The position numbers and the translations under genes are program-made. A stretch of 64,000 bases of DNA. Origin: Alienimonas californiensis. Lineage in GTDB: Bacteria; Planctomycetota; Planctomycetia; Planctomycetales; Planctomycetaceae. Position 1 is the stretch's first letter; every line of letters begins with the position of its first letter. The DNA lies in NCBI RefSeq assembly GCF_007743815.1, contig NZ_CP036265.1, positions 4,285,823-4,349,822 of the forward strand. The letters are read 5' to 3'. Below are positions 1 to 8,311 of this stretch, piece after piece. The notes below the pieces were generated by a model. The model did not search any database and was not told the origin of the DNA. It worked only from the letters and a program-made list of their open reading frames with translations.

Positions 1-2
1 TT

Positions 3-311
3 GAAGAACTGATCGACGCCCTCCAGCAGGAGTTGGAAAAGCTCCAACAGGAAAAGCAGGAGGGCCAGAGTCAGCAGGGCGAACCGATGCAGCCGGGCGA
101 GGAGGCGCTGGTCGACAAGATCTCCGAGCTAAAGATGCTGCGGACGCTCCAGAAGGGCGTGAACCGCCGGACCCGTCTGCTGGGTCTGGAGGTTCCGGCC
201 CCCGGCGACCCGGCGGACGTGGACGTGGTCGCCCGGCTGCGGGAGCTGTCGAAGCGGCAATCGCGGATCGAGTCGGCCACGTACGATCTGGCGGTCGGCA
301 AAACGAACTGA
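3..311 (+). CDS. C-terminal part of a coiled-coil protein (5' end outside window)
   Basis: The reading frame is open from the window edge, so the start codon lies upstream. The visible 102 residues are very rich in Glu, Gln, Lys and Leu (for example ALQQELEKLQQEKQEG), which predicts a coiled coil. A basic stretch follows (ELKMLRTLQKGVNRRTR), then a charged helix ending at a TGA. I recognise the pattern as one recurring in planctomycete hypothetical proteins but cannot name a function. It is the first visible gene of a same-strand series running to 7390, so it may belong to the same operon as the exported and HtrA-like proteins downstream. Coding character is clear; function is unknown. Confidence 0.7.
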   Translation, partial: EELIDALQQELEKLQQEKQEGQSQQGEPMQPGEEALVDKISELKMLRTLQKGVNRRTRLLGLEVPAPGDPADVDVVARLRELSKRQSRIESATYDLAVGKTN

Positions 312-353
312 CGTCCGCCCCCTTTCGTCCCCTGTCCTGTCCCGTGAACCGCC

Positions 354-1451
354 GTGCCGATCGCCGAACTGCTGCTGGTCCTCGCCGCCGCTCAGGCCGC
401 CCCGCCGGAGATCGCCCCCTCTGAGGCGGTTCAGACGGAGGCCGCCCCAGCGCCTGACGCCTCCGCCGCGACCTACGCTCCCCCGCCGATGGGGGAGGTG
501 CGGGCGGCGGTGACGGCCTACCTTGATCGCCGGACCGCGCTTCGGGGCGAGCCGTTGCCGAACCGGGAGGAACTTCTCTCCGCCTGGGACGATCTCTCCG
601 ACGCCGCCCCGCCCGCCGAACGGCTGGACCTGCTGGCGGATACGCTGCGGGCCGCGGACCCGGCAATCGAGGATCTGCTCGCGACGCTCGATCCGCTCGG
701 CCCGCCCCCGGAGGAGCGTCCGGACGTGGACTTCGCGATTGATTCTTCGGACCCCTTCGCCCGGGATCACCTGCGACTGCTGGTCGGCCGCACCCTCGCC
801 CGCCTGGGCATGTACGACGACGCCCTCGCGGAGTTGGAGGGGCTCGATCCGGCCCAACTGGTCGACCCCGCCACGGCTCTCTATTACCGGGCGGTGAGCG
901 AACACCAACTGCTGATGCGGGAGGAGGCCCTGTCGACCCTGAGTTCGCTGCTGGAGCGCACCGCCCGCGTGCCGGAGCCGATGACGGCGCTGGCCGGGCT
1001 GATGCGGGGCGAACTGGAGGAGACGGAGCCGGAGTCGCTTCGCGAGGTCGCCGGGATGATGCGGGACGTGGAGCGCCGGCTGGACCTCGGCGACTCCGGC
1101 CCGAAGGTCCGCAAGCGGGAGGACGAGATCATCGCCCGGCTGGACGCGATCATTGAAAAGCTGCAGGCCCAGGCCGGCGGCGGGGGCGGCGGGGGCGGCG
1201 GGGGCGGCGAGGGCGGCGGCGACGCCCCCTCCCCGTCGAATCAGTCCTCCAATCCCGGCAGCGATTCCGTGCTGAAGGGCAGTCAGGCGGCCGGCGACGC
1301 GGACATGAAGCCGGCCGACGGCCCCGGCGGCTGGGGCGATCTGCCCGAGAAGGAGCAGGCCCGCGCCCGCTCGCTTCTGGACCGCGACTACCCCGGCCAC
1401 TACCGCCGCGTCGTCGAAGAATACTTCCGTAAATCTGCCGAGGAGAATTGA
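354..1451 (+). CDS. Exported hypothetical protein with poly-glycine linker
   Basis: The 365-residue protein starts at a GTG 42 bases after the previous stop. Its N-terminus (MPIAELLLVLAAAQAAPPE) looks like a short signal peptide, so export is inferred. Residues 45-255 are mostly helical and acidic and could form TPR-like helical pairs, though I see no clear consensus. Around residues 275-290 there is an almost pure glycine run made of alternating GGC and GGG codons, followed by a Ser/Asn-rich linker. The conserved-looking tail (LPEKEQARARSLLDRDY... then YRRVVEEYFRKSAEEN) resembles the tail of many planctomycete hypotheticals. Its stop overlaps the next start (TGATG), which supports co-translation. 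No enzymatic motif was seen. Confidence 0.8.
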   Translation: MPIAELLLVLAAAQAAPPEIAPSEAVQTEAAPAPDASAATYAPPPMGEVRAAVTAYLDRRTALRGEPLPNREELLSAWDDLSDAAPPAERLDLLADTLRAADPAIEDLLATLDPLGPPPEERPDVDFAIDSSDPFARDHLRLLVGRTLARLGMYDDALAELEGLDPAQLVDPATALYYRAVSEHQLLMREEALSTLSSLLERTARVPEPMTALAGLMRGELEETEPESLREVAGMMRDVERRLDLGDSGPKVRKREDEIIARLDAIIEKLQAQAGGGGGGGGGGGEGGGDAPSPSNQSSNPGSDSVLKGSQAAGDADMKPADGPGGWGDLPEKEQARARSLLDRDYPGHYRRVVEEYFRKSAEEN

Positions 1452-2671
1452 TGAGGCCGCTTCCGATCCTCGCCCCGCTGCTGGTCGCCGTGGCCCTCGC
1501 CCCGGCCGCCGCTCCGACGGCCGCCGCGGCAGTGGAGGCCGAGGTGGAGGCGGCGCTGCTGGACGGCCCGTCGGTGACCGGCGCCCTCATCGGGCTGGCT
1601 GACGAACGGCTGCGGCTGTCGACCGCCGACGGCGAACGCGAGCTGCCGTTCGCCGATCTGGCGGAACTGCGGTTCGCCCCCCCGGAGACCGCCCCGCCGG
1701 CACCGGAGTCCGCGGTGCGGCTCGTCGACGGTAGCACGCTGCCTGTCTCCACTGTCACGCTCTCTGACGGACGGCTGAACGCAGACGTACCGGGGCTGGA
1801 CGCGATGTCGCTGCCGGGGCAGTCAGTGCGGGCGATCCGCTTCCGCCCCCTCGCCGGCGCCGACGCAGAGCGGTGGGAGGAACTGGCGACCTCGAACCCG
1901 GACGGGGACCTCGTGGTGGTGCGACGCGGCGAGCGGCTGGACAAGCTCGACGGCAGCGTCGGCGGCGTGGGGGCGGAGACCGTTTCTTTCCTGCTGAACG
2001 GTTCCGAGGTGCCGCTGCCCCGGGGGCGGGCGAACTTTATCGGCATCGTCTTTGGCCGGGCGGCCGCGGAGTCCAAGCCGACCGCGGTGGTGCGGCCGCA
2101 CGTCGGCGGGGCCCTGCGGGCGTCGAAGCTTGCGCTGACGGACGACGGTTCGCTGGAGATCACGCTGACCGGCGGCGGCACGCTAACCGCCCCGCTGACC
2201 GGGGTGGCCTCGATCGATTTCGCCGCCGGCTCCGTCACCCCGCTGGCGGACCTGCCGACCCGGGCGCCCTCCGAGACCACCGCCGGCTGGGCCGACGAAC
2301 CTTGGCCCGTCGGCCGGAACCGCAATCTGGAGGGGGAACCGATCCGCATCGCCGGCCGCCCCTTCGACCGCGGCCTCACGCTGCACGCCCCGGCCGCCTT
2401 GGAGTGGCGTTTGCCGAAGGACACCGCCCGGCTGCGGGCCGTCGCGGGCATTGAGGACGCCCGCCGGGCCCTCGGCGTCGGCGAGGTCGACCTGACGATC
2501 GCCGGCGACGGCCGGGAGTTGTTCACTCGCCGCCTGACGCATACGGATGACCCGTTGGAACTGGACGTCGACGTCACCGGCGTCCGCGTTCTGACGATCA
2601 CCGTCGGCGTCGGCGACGACCCCTTCGCCGGCGATCACCTCGCCCTCGGGAACGCGCGGCTCACGCAATGA
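1451..2671 (+). CDS. Exported NPCBM/NEW2-domain protein
   Basis: The 406-residue protein starts at the ATG at 1451, which overlaps the preceding stop; a TTG one codon earlier is a less likely start. It has a signal peptide (about residues 1-28, hydrophobic then Ala-rich). A beta-rich middle follows (about 30-270) with repeated short strands such as LRLSTADGERELPFADLAEL. A C-terminal domain from about 285 to the end matches the NPCBM/NEW2 fold by its pattern IRIAGRPFDRGLTLHAPA, a strand-rich core and DDPLELDVDVTGVRVLTI. That domain is a galactose-binding-like module usually found on carbohydrate-active proteins, and glycan binding at the cell surface is inferred. No catalytic domain is visible. 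It is sandwiched in the operon and overlaps the HtrA-like gene by four bases (ATGA). Confidence 0.85.
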   Translation: MRPLPILAPLLVAVALAPAAAPTAAAAVEAEVEAALLDGPSVTGALIGLADERLRLSTADGERELPFADLAELRFAPPETAPPAPESAVRLVDGSTLPVSTVTLSDGRLNADVPGLDAMSLPGQSVRAIRFRPLAGADAERWEELATSNPDGDLVVVRRGERLDKLDGSVGGVGAETVSFLLNGSEVPLPRGRANFIGIVFGRAAAESKPTAVVRPHVGGALRASKLALTDDGSLEITLTGGGTLTAPLTGVASIDFAAGSVTPLADLPTRAPSETTAGWADEPWPVGRNRNLEGEPIRIAGRPFDRGLTLHAPAALEWRLPKDTARLRAVAGIEDARRALGVGEVDLTIAGDGRELFTRRLTHTDDPLELDVDVTGVRVLTITVGVGDDPFAGDHLALGNARLTQ

Positions 2672-4374
2672 CGATGCAGAGGAAGACAGTCCGCGGCGTG
2701 CTCGTCTTCGCGGCGCTCCTGACCTGCCTGGGGTCGCCCCTCGACGCCGCGGAGGCGCCGCTGAAGGTCGATCCGGCCGTGCTGGAGGCTCAGGCGGCCC
2801 GCGTGGCGGTGATCGACAAGGTGGCGCCCTCCGTCGTCGCCATCTTTGGCCCGGACGGCGGCGGGGGCGGCTCGGGCGTGCTGATCTCCGCTGACGGCTA
2901 CGCCGTCACAAACTTCCACGTCACCGACGGGTGCGGCGACGCGATGAAGTGCGGCCTCAACGACGGCCGCATCTACGACGCCGTGATCGTCGGCACCGAC
3001 CCGGTCGGCGACGTGGCCCTCATCAAGCTGCTGGGCCGGGACGACTTCCCGGTTGCGGAGTTCGGCGACAGCGACCTCGTCCGACCCGGCGACTGGTGTC
3101 TGGCGCTGGGCAACCCGTTCCTGCTGGCCAAGTCCGACTTCGCCCCGACCGTCACCTACGGCCTCGTCAGCGGCACGCACCGCTATCAGGAGCCGGCCGG
3201 CACCTTCCTCGAATACACCGACTGCCTGCAGATCGACGCCAGCGTGAACCCCGGCAACTCCGGCGGCCCGCTGTTCGCCGCCGACGGGCCGCAGGCCGGC
3301 AGGCTGATCGGCATCAACGGGCGAATCAGCATCAAGCGGGGCCGCGTGAACAGCGGGGCGGCCTACGCGATCAGCTCGAACCAGGTGAAGTACTTCCTTG
3401 GCCATCTCCGCAGCGGCCGGGCGCTGGATCACGGCACGCTGAACGCCACCGTCCGCACCAACTTCGACGGCGACGTGCTGTTCGACCGCGTGCTGGACGG
3501 CTCCGCGGCTCAAGTCCGCGGGATCAAGGAGGGGGACGAACTGGTCGCCTTCGCCGGGCGGCCCATTCGCAGCGTGAACCAGTTCAAAAACGTGCTGGGA
3601 GTGTATCCGGCCGGCTGGCCGCTGCCGCTGACGGTGCGGCGGGGGACCGAGACGCTGGACTTCCTCGTCCGCACCCGCGGTCTGAACCGACGGACCGACC
3701 TGTTGCAAACGGTCGCCCCCAAGCCGGGGCCGCCGCCGAACGACGTGGTCAAGCCGCTGTTGGAGAAGCGGCCCGGTTACGCGAACGCCCATTTCAACGA
3801 CGTGGAACGGGACCGCGTGCTGGCCTCCCTCGGCGACGACCTCTCCGCCGGCCCCTGGCGGATCACCGGGACGGACGTCGACGGCGTGTCGGCGGAGTTC
3901 ACCCTGGCTGACGGCGGCGTGGGTCTGAAACTGGGGGCGAACCGCTTCCTCCAATCACTGGAGCCGGACGCCGATGTGGCCGACGAACCGCCAAGCACCG
4001 GGGGGCTGCTGTTCGCCCTGCGTCAGTGGCAACTTTTGCGAAGCGGCCAGACGGAGGCGTTCGCCGACCTACATTACGTCGGGACGGAGCCGCTGGACTG
4101 GGACGGGCCGACGGTGGACGTGCTCGCCGCGGAGAACCGCGGGATGACGACGCACTTCTACGTGGCGGTCGGCGCCGACGGGAAGGGGTTCCTGCGGGGC
4201 TTCGACTCCTGGCAGGACAACCGCGGCGCCGCCGTCGAGGTGCGGTTCGACGAGGAGCGGCTGACTGGCCCGCTGCCGATTCCGTCGCGGCTGCGCGTCT
4301 TCGCCGCCGGCCAGCCGTACCGCAACTTCGAGTTCACCGCCGCGACCGTCGCCGATTCGGGAGACGCTGAATGA
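2668..4374 (+). CDS. HtrA/DegP-like trypsin-fold serine protease with PDZ domain (catalytic triad intact)
   Basis: The 568-residue protein has an N-terminal signal peptide (cleavage probably near residue 28, ALDAAEA-type site). The protease domain spans roughly 45-255 with all three catalytic residues in their usual settings: His84 in GYAVTNFHV, Asp115 in DPVGDVALIKL and Ser198 in NPGNSGGPLF. A PDZ domain follows (about 265-350, GDELVAFAGRPIRS). A C-terminal region of about 200 residues is beta-rich, acidic and not recognised; it makes the protein longer than a standard one-PDZ HtrA. It is inferred to act outside the cytoplasmic membrane in protein quality control or regulated proteolysis. 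It is the only member of the three adjacent trypsin-fold genes expected to be active. The start ATG overlaps the NPCBM gene stop. Confidence 0.92.
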   Translation: MTMQRKTVRGVLVFAALLTCLGSPLDAAEAPLKVDPAVLEAQAARVAVIDKVAPSVVAIFGPDGGGGGSGVLISADGYAVTNFHVTDGCGDAMKCGLNDGRIYDAVIVGTDPVGDVALIKLLGRDDFPVAEFGDSDLVRPGDWCLALGNPFLLAKSDFAPTVTYGLVSGTHRYQEPAGTFLEYTDCLQIDASVNPGNSGGPLFAADGPQAGRLIGINGRISIKRGRVNSGAAYAISSNQVKYFLGHLRSGRALDHGTLNATVRTNFDGDVLFDRVLDGSAAQVRGIKEGDELVAFAGRPIRSVNQFKNVLGVYPAGWPLPLTVRRGTETLDFLVRTRGLNRRTDLLQTVAPKPGPPPNDVVKPLLEKRPGYANAHFNDVERDRVLASLGDDLSAGPWRITGTDVDGVSAEFTLADGGVGLKLGANRFLQSLEPDADVADEPPSTGGLLFALRQWQLLRSGQTEAFADLHYVGTEPLDWDGPTVDVLAAENRGMTTHFYVAVGADGKGFLRGFDSWQDNRGAAVEVRFDEERLTGPLPIPSRLRVFAAGQPYRNFEFTAATVADSGDAE

Positions 4375-5450
4375 TCCTCTCCGCCGTGCTGCTGGCCCTG
4401 ATCGCCGTGCAGGAAAACCCGGCTGCGGACGCTCCGGACGCGGCGCCGGCGGCTCCGTCGTCCGCCCGCTCCGTCACCGCGGACACGCTGCCCAAGGTGG
4501 TGAAGATCTTCGGGGCCGGCGGTCTGCGGGGGCTGCCGGCCTACGGCACCGGGTTCCTCATCTCGCCCCGAGGTCATGTGGCGACGGCGTTCAATCACGT
4601 GCTGGACGCGAGCCCGAATATCCTGGTCGTGCTGGACGACGGCCGTCGGCTGACCTGCAAACTGCTCGCCGCCGACCCGGTCAGCGGCCTCGCGGTGTTG
4701 GAGCCGGAGCGGGACGACCTGGACCTGCCATACTTTGACCCGGCCGCGTTCGCCCCCGCCGAGGCCGGCGATCGGGTGCTGGCGTTTTCGAACTCCTATA
4801 AGGTCGCCGGCGGCGACGAACCGGTCGGCGTCCAGCGGGCGGTGATCGGCGCCGTGGCGGAACTGGACGCCCGCCGCGGTCGCAACGCCGCGGGCATTGC
4901 CGGCCCGGTGCTGATTCTGGACGCCCCCACTAATAACCCGGGCTCCGCGGGCGGGCCGGTTGTGGATCGGGCCGGACTGCTGGTCGGGGTGATCGGCCGC
5001 GAATTGAAGAACGATGCGACGAACGTCTTCGTCAACTACGCCCTGCCCGCTGAGGTGATCGGCGCGACGCTCACGGCGATGATGGAGGGGGAATTCGTCG
5101 CCTCCGACGTGGCCCCGCCGGTGTTCTCCGGCGGCCCGCAGCCGGCGGACCTGGGGGCGCTGCTGGTCGCGGACGTGGTCCGGCGGACCCCGGCGTACGT
5201 CGAACTGGTCGAACCCGGCTCCCCCGCCGACGCCGCCGGCCTGCGGCCCGGCGATCTGATCGTGCTGCTGGATGGGGAACTGGTTCCGTCGATCCGCCTG
5301 CTGCGGGCCCGTCTGGCGGCCGTCGAACCCGGGGAACCGGTCGACGTGGTCGTCCGCCGCGACGGCGAACTGCTCCCGCTGACGATCGCCGTGCCGGACG
5401 TGGAGGATCTCCGCGAACCGCCCGCTGAACTTTCACGCCCCCGCCGCTGA
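4371..5450 (+). CDS. HtrA-like PDZ protein, predicted inactive (catalytic Ser and Asp replaced)
   Basis: The 359-residue protein has a signal-like N-terminus, a trypsin-fold domain (about 40-235) and one PDZ domain (about 245-345, PGSPADAAGLRPGDLIVLLD). The fold signatures are kept: GTGFLISPRGHVATAFNHV, with His76 one residue further along than usual, and NNPGSAGGPVVDRAG. In the second, the position of the catalytic Ser in GNSGGP is Ala193 (GSAGGP). The segment normally holding the catalytic Asp reads DPVSGLAVL with no Asp at the expected place. Ser192 is next door but off register. I therefore call it a pseudoprotease; a binding or regulatory role with the active paralogue upstream is an inference. 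It overlaps both neighbours (ATGA and TGATG), so the three proteins are probably made together. Confidence 0.88.
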   Translation: MILSAVLLALIAVQENPAADAPDAAPAAPSSARSVTADTLPKVVKIFGAGGLRGLPAYGTGFLISPRGHVATAFNHVLDASPNILVVLDDGRRLTCKLLAADPVSGLAVLEPERDDLDLPYFDPAAFAPAEAGDRVLAFSNSYKVAGGDEPVGVQRAVIGAVAELDARRGRNAAGIAGPVLILDAPTNNPGSAGGPVVDRAGLLVGVIGRELKNDATNVFVNYALPAEVIGATLTAMMEGEFVASDVAPPVFSGGPQPADLGALLVADVVRRTPAYVELVEPGSPADAAGLRPGDLIVLLDGELVPSIRLLRARLAAVEPGEPVDVVVRRDGELLPLTIAVPDVEDLREPPAELSRPRR

Positions 5451-7390
5451 TGATCGCGTCCCCGTTGCTGGCCGTCCCGCTGTTCGCCGCGCTGGCCTGC
5501 GCCGGGCAGACGGCCAACGCCCTCGTCGCCCAGGAGGAGGCAGCGTTCAAGGCCGTCGCCGCCGCGGTCGGCCCCAGCGTGGTGCGGGTCGAAACCCTTG
5601 GCGGCGTCGACACGGCCGAGGGTCGGCTTTTGGCGAGCGGCCCCTCCACCGGCACCGTCGTGCGGCAGGACGGCCTGATCCTCACCAGCAGCGAGAACCT
5701 CGCCGGCAATCCGACCTCGATCCTGGTCCGGCTGCCCCACGGCGAACGCGTCGCCGCGGAGCGGCTGGGCGAGGACGAAGCCCGCCAACTGACCCTGTTA
5801 CGCGTCGAACTGCCCGACGACAGCGGCGTGACGGCCGCAGTTCCCGCGGAGATCGACGCCCTGCGCGTCGGCGAATGGGCGATCGCCGTCGGGCGGACCT
5901 TCTCCGCGGATGCGGTGAACGTCTCTGTGGGCGTGGTCAGCGCCAAGGACCGCATCCTCGGCCGGGCGGTGCAGACGGACGCCAAAATCAGCCCGGCGAA
6001 TTACGGCGGGCCGCTGGTGGACCTCGCCGGCCGAACGATCGGCATCCTCGCCCCGCTGTCGGCCGAGGGCGGGACCGGTGGGGTAGAATGGTACGACAGC
6101 GGCATCGGCTTCGCGGTGCCGCTGGAGGAGATGCTCCCCGTGCTCGATCGGCTCGCCGCCGGTGACACGTTGCGGCCGGGCAAGCTGGGGGTCACCTTCA
6201 AGAGTTCAAAGATGGACGCCGAACCCGTGGTCGACACGGTCCGGCCGCTCTCCCCCGCGGAGGAGGCCGGCGTGCTGCCGGGCGATCGACTGGTCATGGT
6301 CGCGGGGCGGGCCGTCTCGAGGCCCGACGAGGCGCAGCTGGCGATCGGCCCGCTCTACGCCGGGGACGAGGCCATGTTGGTCGTCGAACGCGACGGGGCG
6401 GAGGTGGAACTCAAGGCGACCCTCGTCGCCGAATTGCCCCCCTGGCGGCCGAGTGACCTCGGCGTGCTCCCCGCCGACCCCCCGGCCGCGTCCGACGAAC
6501 CGGACGCGGAGGCGCTCGCCGGGGTTCGCATCGCACATGTCTTCACCGGTTCGGCGGCCGACGGGGCGCTGGAGGTCGGGGACGTCGTGACCGCCGCCGC
6601 CGGGGAGCCGGTGGAGACGGCGGCCGACCTGCGGCGGATCGTCTCCCGCCGGGCGCCGGGCACGGAGCTTTCCCTCGAACGGGCCGAGGGCGAACCGGTC
6701 ACGGTCGCGTTGGGCGAACCGCCCGCCGCCCCGCCGGAGGAACTGCCGGAGACGATCGACCCGACCGCCGACCCGCTCCCCGCGGATCAGAGCGGCCGGC
6801 TCGATCTGGAGGTGGCGGGTTTCGAGGGGCGGGGCGGTTCGCTGCTCGTTCCGCAGCGGGCGGGGCGGGGCGGGTTTGCGCTGCTCGTCTGCCTGCCGCC
6901 GAACGGGGCGATGACGGCCGACGACCTGTTCGGACGTCTCGGCCCCGCCGCCGAGGAGCATGGCGTGATTTTGATGGTCCCGCGGCCGGAGGGGGCCAGC
7001 GGGTTCCAACCCGGCGATCTGCCGTTCCTCAAGGCGGCGGCGGAGCAGATGCGCGAGCGGTACGCCGTCGAGCCGGTGCGGACGTCGCTGTACGGCCTGG
7101 GCGATCAGGGGGCGACCGTGTGGCGGATCGCGCTGACGACCGACGGCGTCCTCCGCGGGGCCGTGACGGACGCCGCCCCTGCCCAGCTCCCGCAGAACGA
7201 ACCGGACGACGCCGTCGTTCCCCTGCTGGTCGGCGATCCGCCGGAGCAGTCCCGGACGGCGCTGCGGGACGCCGGCTACCCGTTCGCCGTGTTGGACGTC
7301 CCGGCGGAGGACCCGGACGACCCGAACGTGCTCGCCCCGGAGGCGGTCGAGGCGATCATGCGGTGGGTCACGACGCTCGATCGTATCTGA
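5450..7390 (+). CDS. HtrA-like pseudoprotease with two PDZ domains and a degenerate hydrolase-like C-terminus
   Basis: The 646-residue exported protein keeps the trypsin-fold framework (about 30-240) but has lost every catalytic residue. The His position is Glu82 (GLILTSSENL), the Asp position is Gln113 (ARQLTLLRV) and the Ser position is Tyr185 (SPANYGGPLVDLAGR). Two PDZ domains follow (about 245-330 with PAEEAGVLPGDRLVMVAG, and about 350-425 with ALEVGDVVTAAAGEPV). The last 190 residues look like an alpha/beta-hydrolase or esterase fold (LLVCLPPNG, then YGLGDQGATV where a GxSxG elbow would be), again with no obvious nucleophile. A scaffold, chaperone or substrate-presenting role is inferred. 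It is the last gene of the operon; 51 bases separate it from uppP. Confidence 0.88.
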   Translation: MIASPLLAVPLFAALACAGQTANALVAQEEAAFKAVAAAVGPSVVRVETLGGVDTAEGRLLASGPSTGTVVRQDGLILTSSENLAGNPTSILVRLPHGERVAAERLGEDEARQLTLLRVELPDDSGVTAAVPAEIDALRVGEWAIAVGRTFSADAVNVSVGVVSAKDRILGRAVQTDAKISPANYGGPLVDLAGRTIGILAPLSAEGGTGGVEWYDSGIGFAVPLEEMLPVLDRLAAGDTLRPGKLGVTFKSSKMDAEPVVDTVRPLSPAEEAGVLPGDRLVMVAGRAVSRPDEAQLAIGPLYAGDEAMLVVERDGAEVELKATLVAELPPWRPSDLGVLPADPPAASDEPDAEALAGVRIAHVFTGSAADGALEVGDVVTAAAGEPVETAADLRRIVSRRAPGTELSLERAEGEPVTVALGEPPAAPPEELPETIDPTADPLPADQSGRLDLEVAGFEGRGGSLLVPQRAGRGGFALLVCLPPNGAMTADDLFGRLGPAAEEHGVILMVPRPEGASGFQPGDLPFLKAAAEQMRERYAVEPVRTSLYGLGDQGATVWRIALTTDGVLRGAVTDAAPAQLPQNEPDDAVVPLLVGDPPEQSRTALRDAGYPFAVLDVPAEDPDDPNVLAPEAVEAIMRWVTTLDRI

Positions 7391-7441
7391 TTCGATTCTT
7401 CATCCGAATCGCGCACCGCGCCGAACGGGACGCGGCCTAGG

Positions 7442-8311
7442 GTGAACGGGTCCATTCTCGCCGAAGCTCCCGCCGTGTCCCCGCTTTCGCAGTACCTCGA
7501 AGCCGTCTCCCTGGGGGCGTTGCAGGGGGTCGCGGAGTTCCTGCCGATCTCCTCCAGCGGCCACCTGTCGCTGGCCCAGGCGGTGTTGGACGAGGCGACC
7601 GGCCGCCAGATCGACCCCGAGGGGAATCGCCTGCTGGTCATCGTGCTCCACGTGGGCACGCTGGGGTCGATCCTGTGGTCCTACCGCCGCGACCTCTGGG
7701 CGACAGCGACCGACGTGCGCTACGTCACCAGCGTCGCCGTGGCGACGGCCCCGCTGGTCGTGGTGGCCCTCACGCCGTTGAAGGACCGGGTGGAGGCGAT
7801 GTTCGCCCAACCGGCGGTCGTCGGCGTGTGCCTGCTGGTCACCGCGGGCTTGCTGTTGGCCGGACAATACCTGGCAGTCCGCCGCTCAGATCCGGCCGAC
7901 GGCGAAGAGGCGTCGCCGTCTTCCCGAGAGGTCACGTTGCCGGTCGCGGCGGTGATCGGTGCCTTTCAGACGCTCGCCCTGCTGCCGGGGATCTCCCGCA
8001 GCGGAAGCACGATCGCCGGCGGCCTGATGAGCGGGCTGAGCCGGGAGGAGGCCGTGCGGTTCAGCCTGATGATCGGCGTCCCCGCGATCGCCGGGGCCGG
8101 GCTGTTGGAGGCGAAATCGGTGCTGGACGCCGGCGTGAGCCTCAACGCCCTGCCGATCGGCCCGCTGGCCGCCGGGGCCGGCACGGCGTTCCTGGTGGGC
8201 GTGGCGGCGATCTCGCTGTTGCGGAAGGCCGTTTCCAACGATCGCCTGCACTGGTTCGCGGCGTATTGCGCGGCAGTGGGCTCCGCGACTCTCGTGTGGC
8301 AGCTGACCTAG
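7442..8311 (+). CDS. uppP: Undecaprenyl-diphosphatase UppP (BacA family)
   Basis: UppP dephosphorylates undecaprenyl pyrophosphate to the monophosphate that carries peptidoglycan and other glycans across the membrane. The 289-residue polytopic protein has both family signatures: SLGALQGVAEFLPISSSGHL (about 23-42, with the conserved Glu and His) and LLPGISRSGSTI in the second half. Length and about eight hydrophobic segments match the family. I use the GTG at 7442; a second GTG about 33 bases downstream would trim an unconserved N-terminus. The TAG stop shares the palindrome CTAG with the stop of the convergent inositol monophosphatase gene, leaving no room for a terminator between them. Confidence 0.96.
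   Translation: MNGSILAEAPAVSPLSQYLEAVSLGALQGVAEFLPISSSGHLSLAQAVLDEATGRQIDPEGNRLLVIVLHVGTLGSILWSYRRDLWATATDVRYVTSVAVATAPLVVVALTPLKDRVEAMFAQPAVVGVCLLVTAGLLLAGQYLAVRRSDPADGEEASPSSREVTLPVAAVIGAFQTLALLPGISRSGSTIAGGLMSGLSREEAVRFSLMIGVPAIAGAGLLEAKSVLDAGVSLNALPIGPLAAGAGTAFLVGVAAISLLRKAVSNDRLHWFAAYCAAVGSATLVWQLT

Noticed and set aside
1180-1220. Repeated GGCGGGGGC run as a possible tandem repeat locus
   Set aside because: It is in frame and encodes a poly-glycine linker in an exported protein; it is low-complexity coding sequence.
7391-7441. Short CGATTC/GAATCG stem after the third HtrA-like gene
   Set aside because: Only six base pairs and no T-run; too weak to call a terminator.
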